From Symsagittifera roscoffensis (lineage: Eukaryota > Xenacoelomorpha > Acoela > Convolutidae), in the NCBI RefSeq assembly GCF_963678635.1, contig NW_026971313.1:30829-94828 (forward strand): 64,000 nucleotides of DNA, in the 5' to 3' direction. Below the pieces are notes generated by a model. It saw only the letters and a list, made by a program, of their open reading frames with translations. It had not been told where the DNA came from and did no database searches. Below, one piece after another: positions 13,510 through 25,500 of this stretch. The first letter of the stretch is position 1. The number at the start of each line of letters is the position of its first letter. The position numbers were made by a program, and so were the translations under genes.

Positions 13510-14142
13510 ATGAACGAGATTGAGGAGTTGGTAGCTTCTCGATTTGGGCCAAAGACGAAAGTGGTGTTCAAGTCATCGCCAGATTACCCGCGCATTCCAT
13601 CAGCAGTACAGTTCGTGTATGAAATTTTGACCCTGATAGCAGAGCGCAACTCGTGGCGGATGATCATGGCCGCTCCGAATGGCGAGTTGGAGTCAATAAA
13701 CTTGAGACTTCTTAAGTCTGACCTTGCAGCGACATGGGCGGATGTATCTCATGCTCTGAGGGGATTTTACGAGTTAGCTGACGCCTTGATTGTGCTGGCT
13801 GAGGCTCTCTGCCTTGAGGTGCCAATTTTTGCTCGACAGCTGAAGTTTAACACGGAGATTGGGGACGATAATCCTGCGATAACCCATCTAACAGCCAGCC
13901 TGAGGTTCCGGAGTATGGGTCTGACGATCACGAGCTCCACCAGCAGTGCTAGGGGACCTAAAAATGAAAGAAAGAATGTGGCCGCGGCAGAGAAACATTT
14001 AGAGTCGATAGGATATTGTTTACACAAGAGAGAGGGAGGTGGCCGTTTTACACCCCGAGACTTGAGAATGCGACGGACAAGACGAGGGAGAGTGCTCCAC
14101 CCCTCATCAAACAAATATGGAATTATCTTGATGAATAGCTAG
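13510..14142 (+). pseudogene. Fragment of second-module protein, 210-codon open stretch
   Basis: This open frame matches about 56231-56722 of the large element. Shared landmarks in order are SRFGPKTKV, LIAE-N-WR (LIAERNSWRM here, LIAEGNAWRI there), MAAPN/MAAPD, NLRLLKS, ADVSHALRGFYELAD, ARQLKF and NERKNVAAAEKHLE. I judge about 60-65 percent identity by eye over the first 120 residues. It has no stop where the large copy has one (after MNQV). The last 40 residues are probably in the wrong frame and are Arg-rich by accident. The protein region is helix-prone and soluble-looking, without membrane segments. I do not recognise the family. Confidence 0.7.
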
Positions 14143-14850
14143 AGGTGGCATAAGATAGGGAGACGACGGTGGGGAGATTTGTCACAGTAGCTAATGAAGT
14201 CACTGTTTTAGGCTTCCGAGGGGATCATGCGAAGTGTGAGCTGAAGACCAGGAGGGATCACAAGATCTTGAGATTCTTGAGCCCATGCTGGTAAAAGAAG
14301 TATCTGAAAGATGTGTTCTACGCAGGAAACGCCATCTTTGAGCCGTTCGTGCAGGAACTCTTGAAAATGCCTATCAACCTCTTGCTGGCTTTGTATCTGG
14401 TGTACCCCAGGTACCTGTTTATTATGGGGCCGTCGTACATATTCAGTAGGGGCGTGAGAACGCTCCGGATTGATGGGTATCTGACGCTGTAATCATGACG
14501 TATGGGGAACTGACGGCGTTTCATCGGTTGATGAAGTATGGGGAACCCCTGTTGGTAAGGAAGGCTCACCCGAGTATGGAAACCTATTCGTACAAGTGTG
14601 CTGCCGGAGTGAAGACATTGCTTATGGAGTACCTGCTGATGCAAAATCGATACTTAATGGAAGAACAGTGAAGCACGGTAGTGAAGTTTGGAGAGCCAGT
14701 CCTGATCGGCACTGGACTGGACGAGAAAGGGAAGAAATGACTGCTCGAGAAGATGATTGGCCTAAGCAAGCAGAAGCAGAACACCGGGGCCAACCCAAAG
14801 ATAGCTCCACTCTAAACAAAAAAACTCATGATAGAAAATGAGTGTCGAGG
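14143..14850 (+). pseudogene. Decayed second-module segment, partly absent from the large copy
   Basis: The first 200 bp match the large element near 56870-57100 (GRFVT-ANEVT, then HAK-ELKTRRDH and LSPCW in broken frames). The sequence then encodes a hydrophobic stretch LLLALYLVYPRYLF near 14379-14420, followed by FSRGVRTLRIDGYLTL. This part is missing from the large copy, which breaks off after the equivalent of QELLSMPMNL. From about 14680 the text matches the large copy again at about 58340 (FGEPVL, G-GLDEK). The stretch thus spans a deletion in the large copy and lacks the roughly 1.1 kb the large copy holds at 57.2-58.3 kb. Stops occur throughout. Confidence 0.6.
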
Positions 14851-15421
14851 TAGATGATAAAAAAAAGACTGGTAATATGAATAAAAATACTAATATTCTT
14901 AAGGCTAGAGAAGGGGGAGGCAAGAGTAGGACAAGAGGCAGCTGGACAAAGAAGTTGAGTCAGTGATGGTGCTGACAACGCCCCCGAGTAAAGGAAAAAG
15001 GTGTAGGAAAAGGAAACGAGAGACAGATGAGGCGAGTCCTTCGGCGGATGCGGTTTCGGAAATAAATCTAACAGAGACAGCTCACATGATTCTAGCGCGA
15101 GGGAAAACAGCGGCCTACAAGAGCGGCTCAGCACCCAGGAGGCTAACCGAAGTGCTGCGGAAAATTGAGGCTCCGACGACTCCGGGAACAGACAATGACT
15201 TCAAACCACCCCTGAAGACAAACGTAAAGAGGGGTTCGACGAGTGGACAGACTTGGTCTAGTGGACATCTGCAAGCAGTGGATTTCGACGCAACACCAGG
15301 CTATTGGGAACAAAGTGACGTGCTATCCTCTGGAGAGAAATGCGACAATAATTACCGCTCGGCCTTGGTGGATAGCTCTCGAGACCACGAAAGAACTGGA
15401 GAATTGCCTGAAGGAGCTTGA
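14851..15421 (+). pseudogene. Second-module fragment with basic NLS-like cluster
   Basis: Matches 58500-59097 of the large element. The open stretch 14963-15421 encodes TTPPSKGKRCRKRKRE near its start, equivalent to TPPSRGVKSRKRKREL in the large copy, followed by SADAVSEINLTETAH and KTAAYKSGSAPRR. The PPS-G-----RKRKRE pattern is kept despite heavy divergence and looks like a nuclear localisation signal (inference). The frame shifts near 15240, where a second frame (15243-15485) carries on with a match to the ARPWW/ALETTKELE region. Confidence 0.65.
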
Positions 15422-16116
15422 TTGCTGGGTGTCCCGCAAGCGGCGGCATTGTGCTACCCAGAAGAAGACCGAAGTCAACAATTAGAGTGGGAAACCAGCT
15501 GGGGCGGTCTTGGGAGAACCTACTGCTTGATTCTTTTGAAGATGCGATGAGAGCACCGTCGTCAGCATTGCCATTGATGGCGAATCATTTTGTCAGAACG
15601 GCAAAACAGTTGATGTTCACGTGGAGTTTTGCGGGAGTGGCGTTAGAGGCGTTGACCTCGCACGACAAACTTAAACTGGGCGACAAGAGTCTGCATGTGT
15701 ACCAAATGTTGGTGCAACATATTGCGCGAGATAACTCGATATTAGGCCTAGCGAGAAGAAAAGATGCCACTTGTTTCTTGAGGAGGATCATGTCAGTGAT
15801 TACCCACACTACTGTGCAAATGTGCCACCAAAAAGCGAAGGGAAGTGAAACCATGGAAAGGAGAGTCTCTATTGTTGTCCTGAACGTATACCAGAGTACT
15901 GGAATCAAAAAAGAGGAGAGCTCAAGGCAGTCTCTAGAGAGGCATGGGGAACTTGAAGAAATACGAGGGTTCCACAACAAGAAATTCGAGCAGGGGCATG
16001 ACATAAGAACAGAAGAATATGCGGAAACCAAAACGCGTGAAAAATATAAATATCTGTTTGGAGTGATGGGAATAGCTTACAAACCTGGGAATCGGAGGCA
16101 GGTAACGCCTGAATGA
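15418..16116 (+). pseudogene. Second-module fragment, 232-codon open stretch
   Basis: Matches 59100-59770 of the large element. Common landmarks are MANHFVRTAKQLMF (MANTFVRTAGQLMF), TSHDKLKLG, ARRKDATCFLRRIMSV, TMERRVS, VVLNVYQSTGIKKE and SRQSLERHGELEEI. It stays open across the place where the large copy shifts frame, ending with YLFGVMGIAYKPG, so the two copies together define one continuous ancestral frame here. It looks like a helical soluble domain. No catalytic signature is recognised. Confidence 0.7.
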
Positions 16117-16575
16117 ACTTTGAGGTGGCGGAATTATTAAAGTTCTGGACGAAAAAAATCAGTGAGATCGATCCGACGGAAAGGGAAAGGCCATGTGTAG
16201 GTCTGTTACTTGAGAAGATGCCAGAGGTGATCAGCGTGTCGCGCTCGAAAAAGAGAGTGGAGCCAAAGATGGGAAATGGAAACGACATATTGGTCACGAG
16301 TTGGGAGACTGTTTGAAGTTGCTGAGACACTCTTGGTTCCCTCATCCCCACGCAAGTTTAATTAAAGAAATCACGGAGCGAGTGAGATTGTCACCAGCGA
16401 AGGGTAAAGATTTGGGGACAAATTAAACTTACCTCATCGAAAGGAATCGGAGGAAATGACGAGCAAACAAGAAAGGCTAGTAAAGAAGATGGAACCGGGT
16501 AGTTGCCTGAACACGGTGTGTGGAGTTGGAGAACATTCCTGTGATGGACGATCCTGCGTCAGATTACAATCTTTT
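16113..16575 (+). pseudogene. Second-module fragment ending in Cys/His motif at the satellite junction
   Basis: Matches 59790-60260 of the large element: VAELLKFWTKKI-EID, ERERP, VISVSRSKKRVE, MGNGN, then PHPHASLI in another frame, and finally KKMEPGS with CGVGEHSCDGRSCVR at about 16518-16562. The CX4HXCX4C pattern is the same as in the large copy (CRSGEHTCDGRSC). The fragment stops within about 25 bp of that motif, where the text changes into satellite at an AAAAGGAGC word shared by both sequences. Confidence 0.7.
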
Positions 16576-19500
16576 ACAAAAGGAGCAATTATAGCAAAGT
16601 TTTTTATAAGGAACTTGGATGACAATTTTGATTTGAACAGTGGGTTACCAAATCGAGATATAATCATTTCTTTGATACAATATACTAGGTCGTCCCTCTT
16701 CTCATTATAAAACTCAAAAACTAGACTTGATAGTGTCTTTATTTTAGAAGTTCGACTTGTTGCATATATGAGCGCTTGTGAATATAATTACGTGCATGAA
16801 TTGGTTTGACAAGATGGAATGATAAAGGCTCTTGCTCTAAAACGTTTGTTTGAGCTTAAAGGAGTACTCGCACAGCTTCCGTTTAGTTTTAGCGAAGTTA
16901 GATATGGTTGATAGTCAGCTGCATTAGAAAGATGAGAGCTGTGCTTGAATAAGCACCACTAAAAATTTTACTACACTTTCGTTTTTTTAAGTGTTTTTGC
17001 CCAGTTGTCCTCATTCTTGACTGTTGTTATTTTTTAGGCTGCATAAAATTGAGTTTGTTTTTTTTTATTCAAATGCCGGTATTTTAAAAAATTGCTTTGT
17101 TTTCTTGTTTTAAATCGACACTGACAAAAAACAAAGATTAAAGAAGTTAAAAAACTCACCATTAAAAGCAATTTCACAATTTGTGCCATTTCAAAACTCT
17201 TTTATGCTAAAAAGAGAGCAAAAAATGCGGGAACTGTGAAAATGAGTGATTATAGTAAAAATAATATTTGCAACTAAGTTTTTATAAGGATGGGTGCATG
17301 AATGGGTTTTGACAAGATAGAATGATAAAAGTTCTTGCTGTAAAACGCTTGTCTGAGCTTGAAGGAGTACTCGCACAGCTTCGGTTAATTTTAGCGAAGT
17401 TAGATATGGTTGATGGACAACTGCAAGAGAAAGATGAGAGCTGTGCTTGAATAAGCACAACTAACAATTTTACTACACTTTTGTTTTTTTAAGTGTTTTT
17501 GCCCAGTTGTCCTCATTCTTGATTGTTGTTATTTTTTAGGCTGCATAAAATTGACTTTGTTTTTTTTATTCAAATGCCGGTGTTTTCTTGTATTAAATCG
17601 AAACTGACAAAAAACAAAGATTAAAGAAGTTAAAAAACTCACCATTAAAAGCAATTTCACAATTTGTGCCATTTCAAAATTTTTTTATGCTAAAAAAGAG
17701 AGCAAAAAATGCGGAAACTGTGAAAAGGAGCAATTTTAACAAAAACAAAAGTAGCAACTACATTTTTATAAGGAAAATGAATGGCAATTTTGATTTTAAA
17801 AAAAAAAGTTACCAAAACGAGATATAGTCATTTCTTTGATAAAAAATACTAGGGCGTCACTCTTCCCGTTATAAAACTCAAAAACTAGACTTGTTAGCGC
17901 ATTTATTTTGACAGCTCGACTTGTTGCATATAGGATTGTTTTTGATTATATTTACGTGCATGAATTGGTTTTGACAAGAAGGAATGATAAAAGTTCCTGC
18001 TGTAAAACGCTTGTCTGAGCTTGAAAGAGTACTCGCAAAGCTTCGGTTTAATTTTAGCGAAGTTAGATATGGTCGATAGTCAGCTGCATGAGAAAGATGA
18101 GAGCTGCGCTTGAATAAGCACCAGTAACAAAAATACTACACTTTTGTCTTTTTAAGTGTTTTTGCCCAATTGTCCTTATTCTTGGTTGTTGTTAGTTTTT
18201 AGGCTGCATCAAATAGAATTGGTTTTTTATTCAAAAGTCGGTGTTTTAAAAAATTGCCTTTTTTCTTGTTTTATATCGACACTGACAAAATAACAAAGAT
18301 TAAAGAAATTTGAAAACTCACCATTAAAAACAGTTTCAAAACTTGTGCCATTTTGAAATTGCTTCATGATAAAAAAAAATAGGGCGAAAAAACGGGAACT
18401 GTGAAATGGAGCGATTACAGCAAAAATAACATTTGCAACTAAATTTTTTTTCAGGAATTTCTTTGATACAATGTACTAGGGCGTCCCTATTCTCATTATA
18501 AAACTCAAAAACTAGACTTGATAGTACACTTTTTTAGAAGGTCGACTTGTTGCAAATAGGAGCGTTATTGAATATATTTACGTGCATGAATTGGTTTTGA
18601 CAAGATGGAATGATAAAGGTTCTTGCTCTAAAACGCTTGTTTGAGCTTGAAGGAGTACGCGCACAGCTTCGGTTTAGTTTTAGCGAAGTTAGATTTGGTT
18701 GATAGTCAGCTGCATGAGAAAGATGAGAGCTGTGCTGGAACAAGCACCAGTAACAATAACACTACACTTTCGTTTTTTCAAGTGTTTTTGCCCAATTGTC
18801 CTCATTCTTGATTGTTGTTATTTTTTAGGCTGCACAAAATTGAGTTTGTTTGTTTTTATTTAAATGTCGGTGTTTTAAAAAATTGTCTATTTTCTTGATT
18901 TAAATCAACACTGACAAAACAACAAAGAATATAAAATTTAAAAAAACTCACCATTAAAAGCAATTTCTCAATTTGTGCCAGTTTAAAATACCTTTATGAT
19001 AAAAAAGAGCAAAAAATGCGGGAACTGCGAAAAAGAGCGGTTACAGCAAAAATAAATTTTGCAACTAATTTTTTTAAAGAAAAATGAATGGCAATTTTGT
19101 TTTTAAAAAAGAGTTACCAATTCGAGATATAGTCGTTTCATTGATAAAATATACTAGGGCGTCCCTCTTCTCATTATAAAACACAAAAACTAGACTTGAT
19201 AGCGCATTTAATTTGGAAGTTCGACTTGTTGCGTATAGTTTCGTTTTTGAATATATTTACGTGCATGAATTGGTTTTGACAAGATGGAAGGATGAAGTTT
19301 CTTGCTGTAAAACGCTTGTCTGAGCTTGAAGGAATATTCGCCCAGCTTCGGTTTAATTTTAGCGAATTTAGATATGGTTGATGGACAGCTGCGTGAGAAA
19401 GACGAGAGCTGTGCTTGAATAAGCACCAGTAACAATAACACTACACTTTCGTTTTTTCAAGTGTTTTTGCCCAGTTGTCCTTTTCTTGATTGTTGTTATT

Positions 19501-22500
19501 TTTTAGGCTGCATAAAATTGAGTTTGTTTGTTTTTATTTAAATGTCGGTGTTTTAAAAAATTGTCTATTTTCTTGTTTTTAGTTCGACACTGACAAAATA
19601 ACAAAGATTAAAGAAGTTAAAAAACTCACCATTAAAAGCAATTTCACAATTTGCGCCATGTCAAATTCCTTTATTCAAAAAAGAGCAAAAAATGTCGGAA
19701 CTGTGAAAAGGAGCGATTATAGTAAAGATAAAGTTTGCAACTAATTTTTATAAGAAAATTGAATGGCAATTTTGGTTTGAAAAAGAGTTACCAAATCGAT
19801 ATATAGTCAGTTCTTTGATACAATGTACTAGGCCGTCCCTCTTCTCATTATAAAACTCAAAAACTAGACTTGATAGTGCATTTTTTTACAAGGTCGACTT
19901 GTTGCATATAGGAGCGTTATTGAATATATTTACGTGCATGAATTGGTTTTGACAAGATGGAATGATAAAAGTTCTTGCTGTAAAACGCTTGTCTGAGCTT
20001 GAAGGAGTACTCGCACAGCTTCGGTTAATTTTAGCGAAGTTAGATATGGTTGATGGTCAGCTGCATGAAAAAGATGAGAGCTGTGCTTGAATAAGCACCA
20101 GTACCAATTTCACTACACTTTCGTTTTTTAAAGTGTTTTTGCCCAGTTGTCCTCATTCTTGATTGTTGTTATTTTTTAGGTTGCATAAAATTGAGTTTGT
20201 TTGTTTTTATTTAAATGCCGGTGTTTTAAAAAATTGTCTATTTTCTTGTTTTAGTTCGACACTGACAAAATAACGAAGATTCAAGAAATTAAAAAACTCA
20301 CCATTAAAAGCAATTTCACATTTTGTGCCATTTCGAAATTCCTTTATGCTAAAAAAGAGAGCAAAAAATGCGGGAACTGTGAAAAGGAGCGATTATAGTA
20401 AAAATAATTTTGCAACTAATTTTTTATAAGGAAAATGAATGGCAATTTTGATTTGAAAAAAGAGTTACCAAATCGAGATAAAGTCAGTTCTTTGACACAA
20501 TGTACTAGGGCGTCCCTCTTCTCATTATAAAACTCAAAAACTAGACTTGATGGCACATTTATTTTGGTAGTTCGACTTGTTGCATATAGGATCGTTTTTG
20601 AATATATTTACGTGCATGAACTGGTTTCGACATGATGGAATGATAAAGGTTCCTGCTGTAAAACGCTTGTCTGAGCTTGAAGGAGTACTCGCACAGCTTC
20701 GGTTTAATTTTAGCGAGGTTAGATATGGTGGATGGTCACCTGCATGAGAACGATGAGAGCTGTGCTTGAAAAAGCACCGAAAACAATGTTACTACACTTT
20801 CGTTTTTGTAAGTGTTTTTGCCCGGTTGTCCTCATTCTTGATTGTTGTTAGTTTTTAGGCTGCAAAAAAATGAGTTTGTTTTTTTTATTCAAATGCCGGT
20901 GTTTTAAAAAATTGCTTTGTTTTCTTGTTTTAATTCGACACTGACAAAAAAACAAAGATTAAAGAAGTTAAAAAACTCACCATTACAAGCAATTTCACAA
21001 TTTGTGCGATTTCAAAATTCTTTTATGCTAAAAAAGCGAGCAAAAAATGCGGGAGCTGTGAAAAGGAGTGATTATAGTAAAAATAATATTTGCAACTATA
21101 TTTTCATAAGGAAAATGAATGGCAATTTTGATTTGAAAAAAGAAATACCAAATCGAGATAAAGTCAGTTCTTTGACACAATGTACTAGGGCGTCCCTCTT
21201 CTCATTATAGAACTCAAAAACTAGACTTGATAGTGCATTTATTTTAGAAGGTCGACTTGTTGCATATAGGAGCGTTATTGAATATATTTACGTGTATGAA
21301 TTGGTTTTGACAAGATGGTATGATGAAGGTTCTTGCTCTAAAACGCTTGTTTGAGATTGAAGAAGTACTCGCACAGCTTCGGTTTAGTTTTAGCGAAGTT
21401 AGATATGGTTGATGGTCAGCTGCATGAAAAAGATGAGCGCTGTGCTTGAATAAGCACCATTTAACAATGTTACCACACTTCGGTTTTTTAAATGTTTTTG
21501 CCCGGTTGTCCTCATTCTTGTTTGTTGTTAGTTTTTAGGCTGCTAAAATTTGTGTTTTTTTTATTTGAATGTCGGTGTTTTAAACAATTGCTTTTTTTTC
21601 TTGTTTTAAATCGAGACTGACAAAATAACAAAGATTAAAGAAATTAAAAGACTCACCATAAAAAGCAGTTTCACAATTTGTGCCATTTCAAAATTTCTTT
21701 ATGATAAAAAAAGAGCAAAAAATGCGGGAACTGTGAAAAGGAGCGATTATGGCAAAAATAAAAGTTGCAACTAAATTTTTTATAAGGAAATTGAATGGCA
21801 ATTTTGATTTGAAAAAAGAGTTACCAAATCGAGATATAATCAGTTCTTTGATACATTATACTAGGGCGTCCCTCTTCTTATTATAAAACTCAAAAACTAG
21901 ACTTGATAGTGCATTTATTTTAGAAGGTCGACTTGTTGCATGTAGGAGCGTTATTGAATATGTTTACGTGCATGAATTGGTTTTGACAAGATGGAATGAT
22001 AAAGTTTCCTGCTCTAAAACGCTTGTTTGAGCTTGAAGGAGTACTCGCACAGCTTCCGTTTAGTTTAATCGAAGTTAGATATGGTTGATGGTCAGCTGCA
22101 TGAAAAAGATTAGAGCTGTGCTTGAATAAGCACCAGTAACAACGTTATAACACTTTCGTTCTTTCAAGTGTTTTTCCTCAGTTGTCCTCATTCCTGTTTG
22201 TTGTTAGTTTTTAGTTTGTTAAAATTTGTGTTTTTTTTTATTTAAATGTCGGTGTTTTAAACAATTGCTTTTTTTTCTTGTTTTAAATCGAGACTGACAA
22301 AATAACAAAGATTAAAGAAATTAAAAGACTCACCATAAAAAGCAATTTCACAGTTTGTGCCATTTCAAAATTCCTTTATGATAAAAAAGAGCAAAAAATG
22401 CGGGAACTGTGAAAAGGAGTGATTATGGCAAAAATAAAAGTTGCAACTAAATTTTTTATAAGGAAATTGAATGGCAATTTTGATTTGAAAAAAGAGTTAC

Positions 22501-25500
22501 CAAATCGAGATAAAGTCAGTTCTTTGACACAATGTACTAGGGCGTCCCTCTTCTCATTATAGAACTCAAAAACTAGACTTGATAGTGCATTTATTTTAGA
22601 AGGTCGATTTGTTGCATATAGGAGCGTTATTAAATATATTTACGTGCATGAATTGGTTTTGACAAGATGGTATGATGAAAGTTCTTGCTCTAAAAAGCTT
22701 GTTTGAGCTTGAAGAAGTACTCGCACAGCTTCGGTTTAGTTTTAGCGAAGTTAGATATGGTTGATGGTCAGCTGCATGAAAAAGATGAGAGCTGTGCTTG
22801 AATAAGCACCATTTAACAATGTTACCACACTTCCGTTTTTTAAATGTTTTTGCCCGGTTGTCCTCATTCTTGTTTGTTGTTAGTTTTTAGGCTGCTAAAG
22901 TTTGTGTTTTTTTTATTTAAATGTCGGTGTTTTAAACAATTGCTTTTTTTTCTTGTTTTAAATTGAGACTGACAAAATAACAAAGATTAAAGAAATTAAA
23001 AGACTCACCATAAAAAGCAATTTCACATTTTGTGCCATTTCGAAATTCCTTTATGCTAAAAAAGAGAGCAAAAAATGCGGGAACTGTGAAAAGGAGCGAT
23101 TATCTTAAAATAATATTCGCAACTAATTTTTTATAAGGAAATTTAATATCAATTTTGATTTGAGAAAAGAAATACCAAATCGAGATATAGTCAGTTCTTT
23201 GATACATGGTACTAGGGCGTCCCTCTTCTTATTATAAAACTCAAAAACTAGACTTGATAGTGCATTTATTTTAGAAGGTCGACTTGTTGCATGTAGGAGC
23301 GTTATTGAATATGTTTACGTGCATGAATTGGTTTTGACAAGATGGAATGATAAAGTTTCCTGCTCTAAAACGCTTGTTTGAGCTTGAAGGAGTACTCGCA
23401 CAGCTTCGGTTTAGTTTAATCGAAGTTAGATATGGTTGATTGTCAGCTGCATGAAAAAATGAGAGCTGTGCTTGAATAAGCACTAGTAACAATGTTATAA
23501 CACTTTCGTTCTTTCAAGTGTTTTTCCCCAGTTGTCCTCATTCTTGATTGTTGTTATTTTTTAGGCTGCATAAAATCGAGTTTGTTTGTTTTTTATTCAA
23601 ATGTCTGTGTTTTAAAAAATTGCTTTATTTTCTTGTTTTAAACCGACCCTGACAAAATAACAAAGATTAAAGAAGTTAAAAAACTCACTATTAAAAGCAA
23701 TTTCACAATTTGTGCCACTTCAAATTCTTTTATTCTAAAAAAGAGAGCAAAAATGCGGAAACTGTGAAAAGGAGCGGTTATAGTAAAAGTAATATTTGCA
23801 ACTAATTTTTTATAAGGAAATTGAATGGCAATTTTGATTTGAAAAAAGTGTCACCAAAAGGAAATATAGTCGGTTCTTTGATACAATGTACTAGGGCGTC
23901 CCTCTTCTCATCATAAAACTCAAAAACTAGACTTGATAGTGCATTTTTTTAGAAGGTCGATTTGTTGCATATAGGAGCGTTATTGAATATATTTACGTGC
24001 ATGAATTGGTTTTGACAAGATTGAATGATAATGGTTCTTGCTCTCAAACGCTTGTTTGAGCTTGAAGGAGTACTCGCACAGCTTCGTTTTAGTTTTAGCG
24101 AAGTTAGATAGGGTTGATGGTCAGCTGCAAGAGAAAGGTGAGAGCTGTGCTTGAATAAGCACCAGTTCCTATTTTACTACACTTTCGTTTTTTTAAATTT
24201 TTTTGCCCAGTTGTCCTCATTCTTGATTGTTGTTAATTTTTAGGCTGCATAAAATTGATTTTGTTTGTTTTTATTTAAATGCCGGTGTTTTAAAAAATTG
24301 TCTATTTTCTTGTTTTAGTTCGACACTGACAAAATAACAAAGATTCAAGAAATTAAAAAACTCACCATTAAAAGCAATTTCACATTTTGTGCCATTTCGA
24401 AATTCCTTTATGCTAAAAAAGAGAGCAAAAAATGCGGGAACTGTGAAAAGGAGCGATCATAGTAAAAATAATATTTGCAACTAATTTTTTATAAGGAAAA
24501 TGAATGGCAATTTTGATTTTAAAAAAGAGTTACCAAATCGGGATATAGTCGTTTTTTTTACAAAATACTAGGGCGTCCCGCTTCTCATTATAAAACTCAA
24601 AAACTAGACTTGATGGCGCATTTATTTTGATAGTTCGACTTGTTGCATATAGGATCGTTTTTGAATATATTTACGTGCATGAATTGGTTTTGACAAATGG
24701 AATGATAAAGTTTCCTGCTCTAAAACGCTTGTTTGAGCTTGAAGGAGTACTCGCACAGCTTCGGTTTAGTTTAATCGAAGTTAGATATGGTTGATTGTCA
24801 GCTGCATGAAAAAATGAGAGCTGTGCTTGAATAAGCAACAGTAACAATGTTATAACACTTTCGTTCTTTCAAGTGTTTTTCCCCAGTTGTCCTCATTCTT
24901 TATTGTTGTTATTTTTTAGGCTGCATAAAATCGAGTTTGTTTGTTTTTTATTCAAATGTCTGTGTTTTAAAAAATTGCTTTATTTTCTTGTTTTAAATCG
25001 ACCCTGACAAAATAACAAAGATTAAAGAAGTTAAAAAACTCACTATTAAAAGCAATTTCACAATTTGTGCCACTTCAAATTCTTTTATTCTAAAAAAGAG
25101 AGCAAAAAATGCGGGAACTGTGAAAAGGAGCGGTTATAGTAAAAGTAATATTTGCAACTAACTTTTTATAAGGAAATTGAATGGCAATTTTGATTTGAAA
25201 AAAGTGTCACCAAAAGGAAATATAGTCGGTTCTTTGATACATAGTACTAGGGCGTCCCTCTTCTCATCATAAAACTCAAAAACTAGACTTGATAGTGCAT
25301 TTTTTTAGAAGGTCGATTTGTTGCATATAGGAGCGTTATTGAATAGATTTACGTGCATGAATTGGTTTTGACAAGATGGAATGATAAAGTTTCCTTCTCT
25401 AAAACGCTTGTTTGAGCTTGAAGGAGTACTCGCACAGCTTCGGTTTAGTTTTAGCGAAGACTTGATATGGTTGATGGTCAGCTCCATGAGAAAGATGAGA

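Noticed and set aside
14379-14420. Env-like transmembrane segment (LLLALYLVYPRYLF)
   Set aside because: It is a single short hydrophobic stretch with no signal peptide, cleavage site or second membrane segment nearby, more likely a buried helix.
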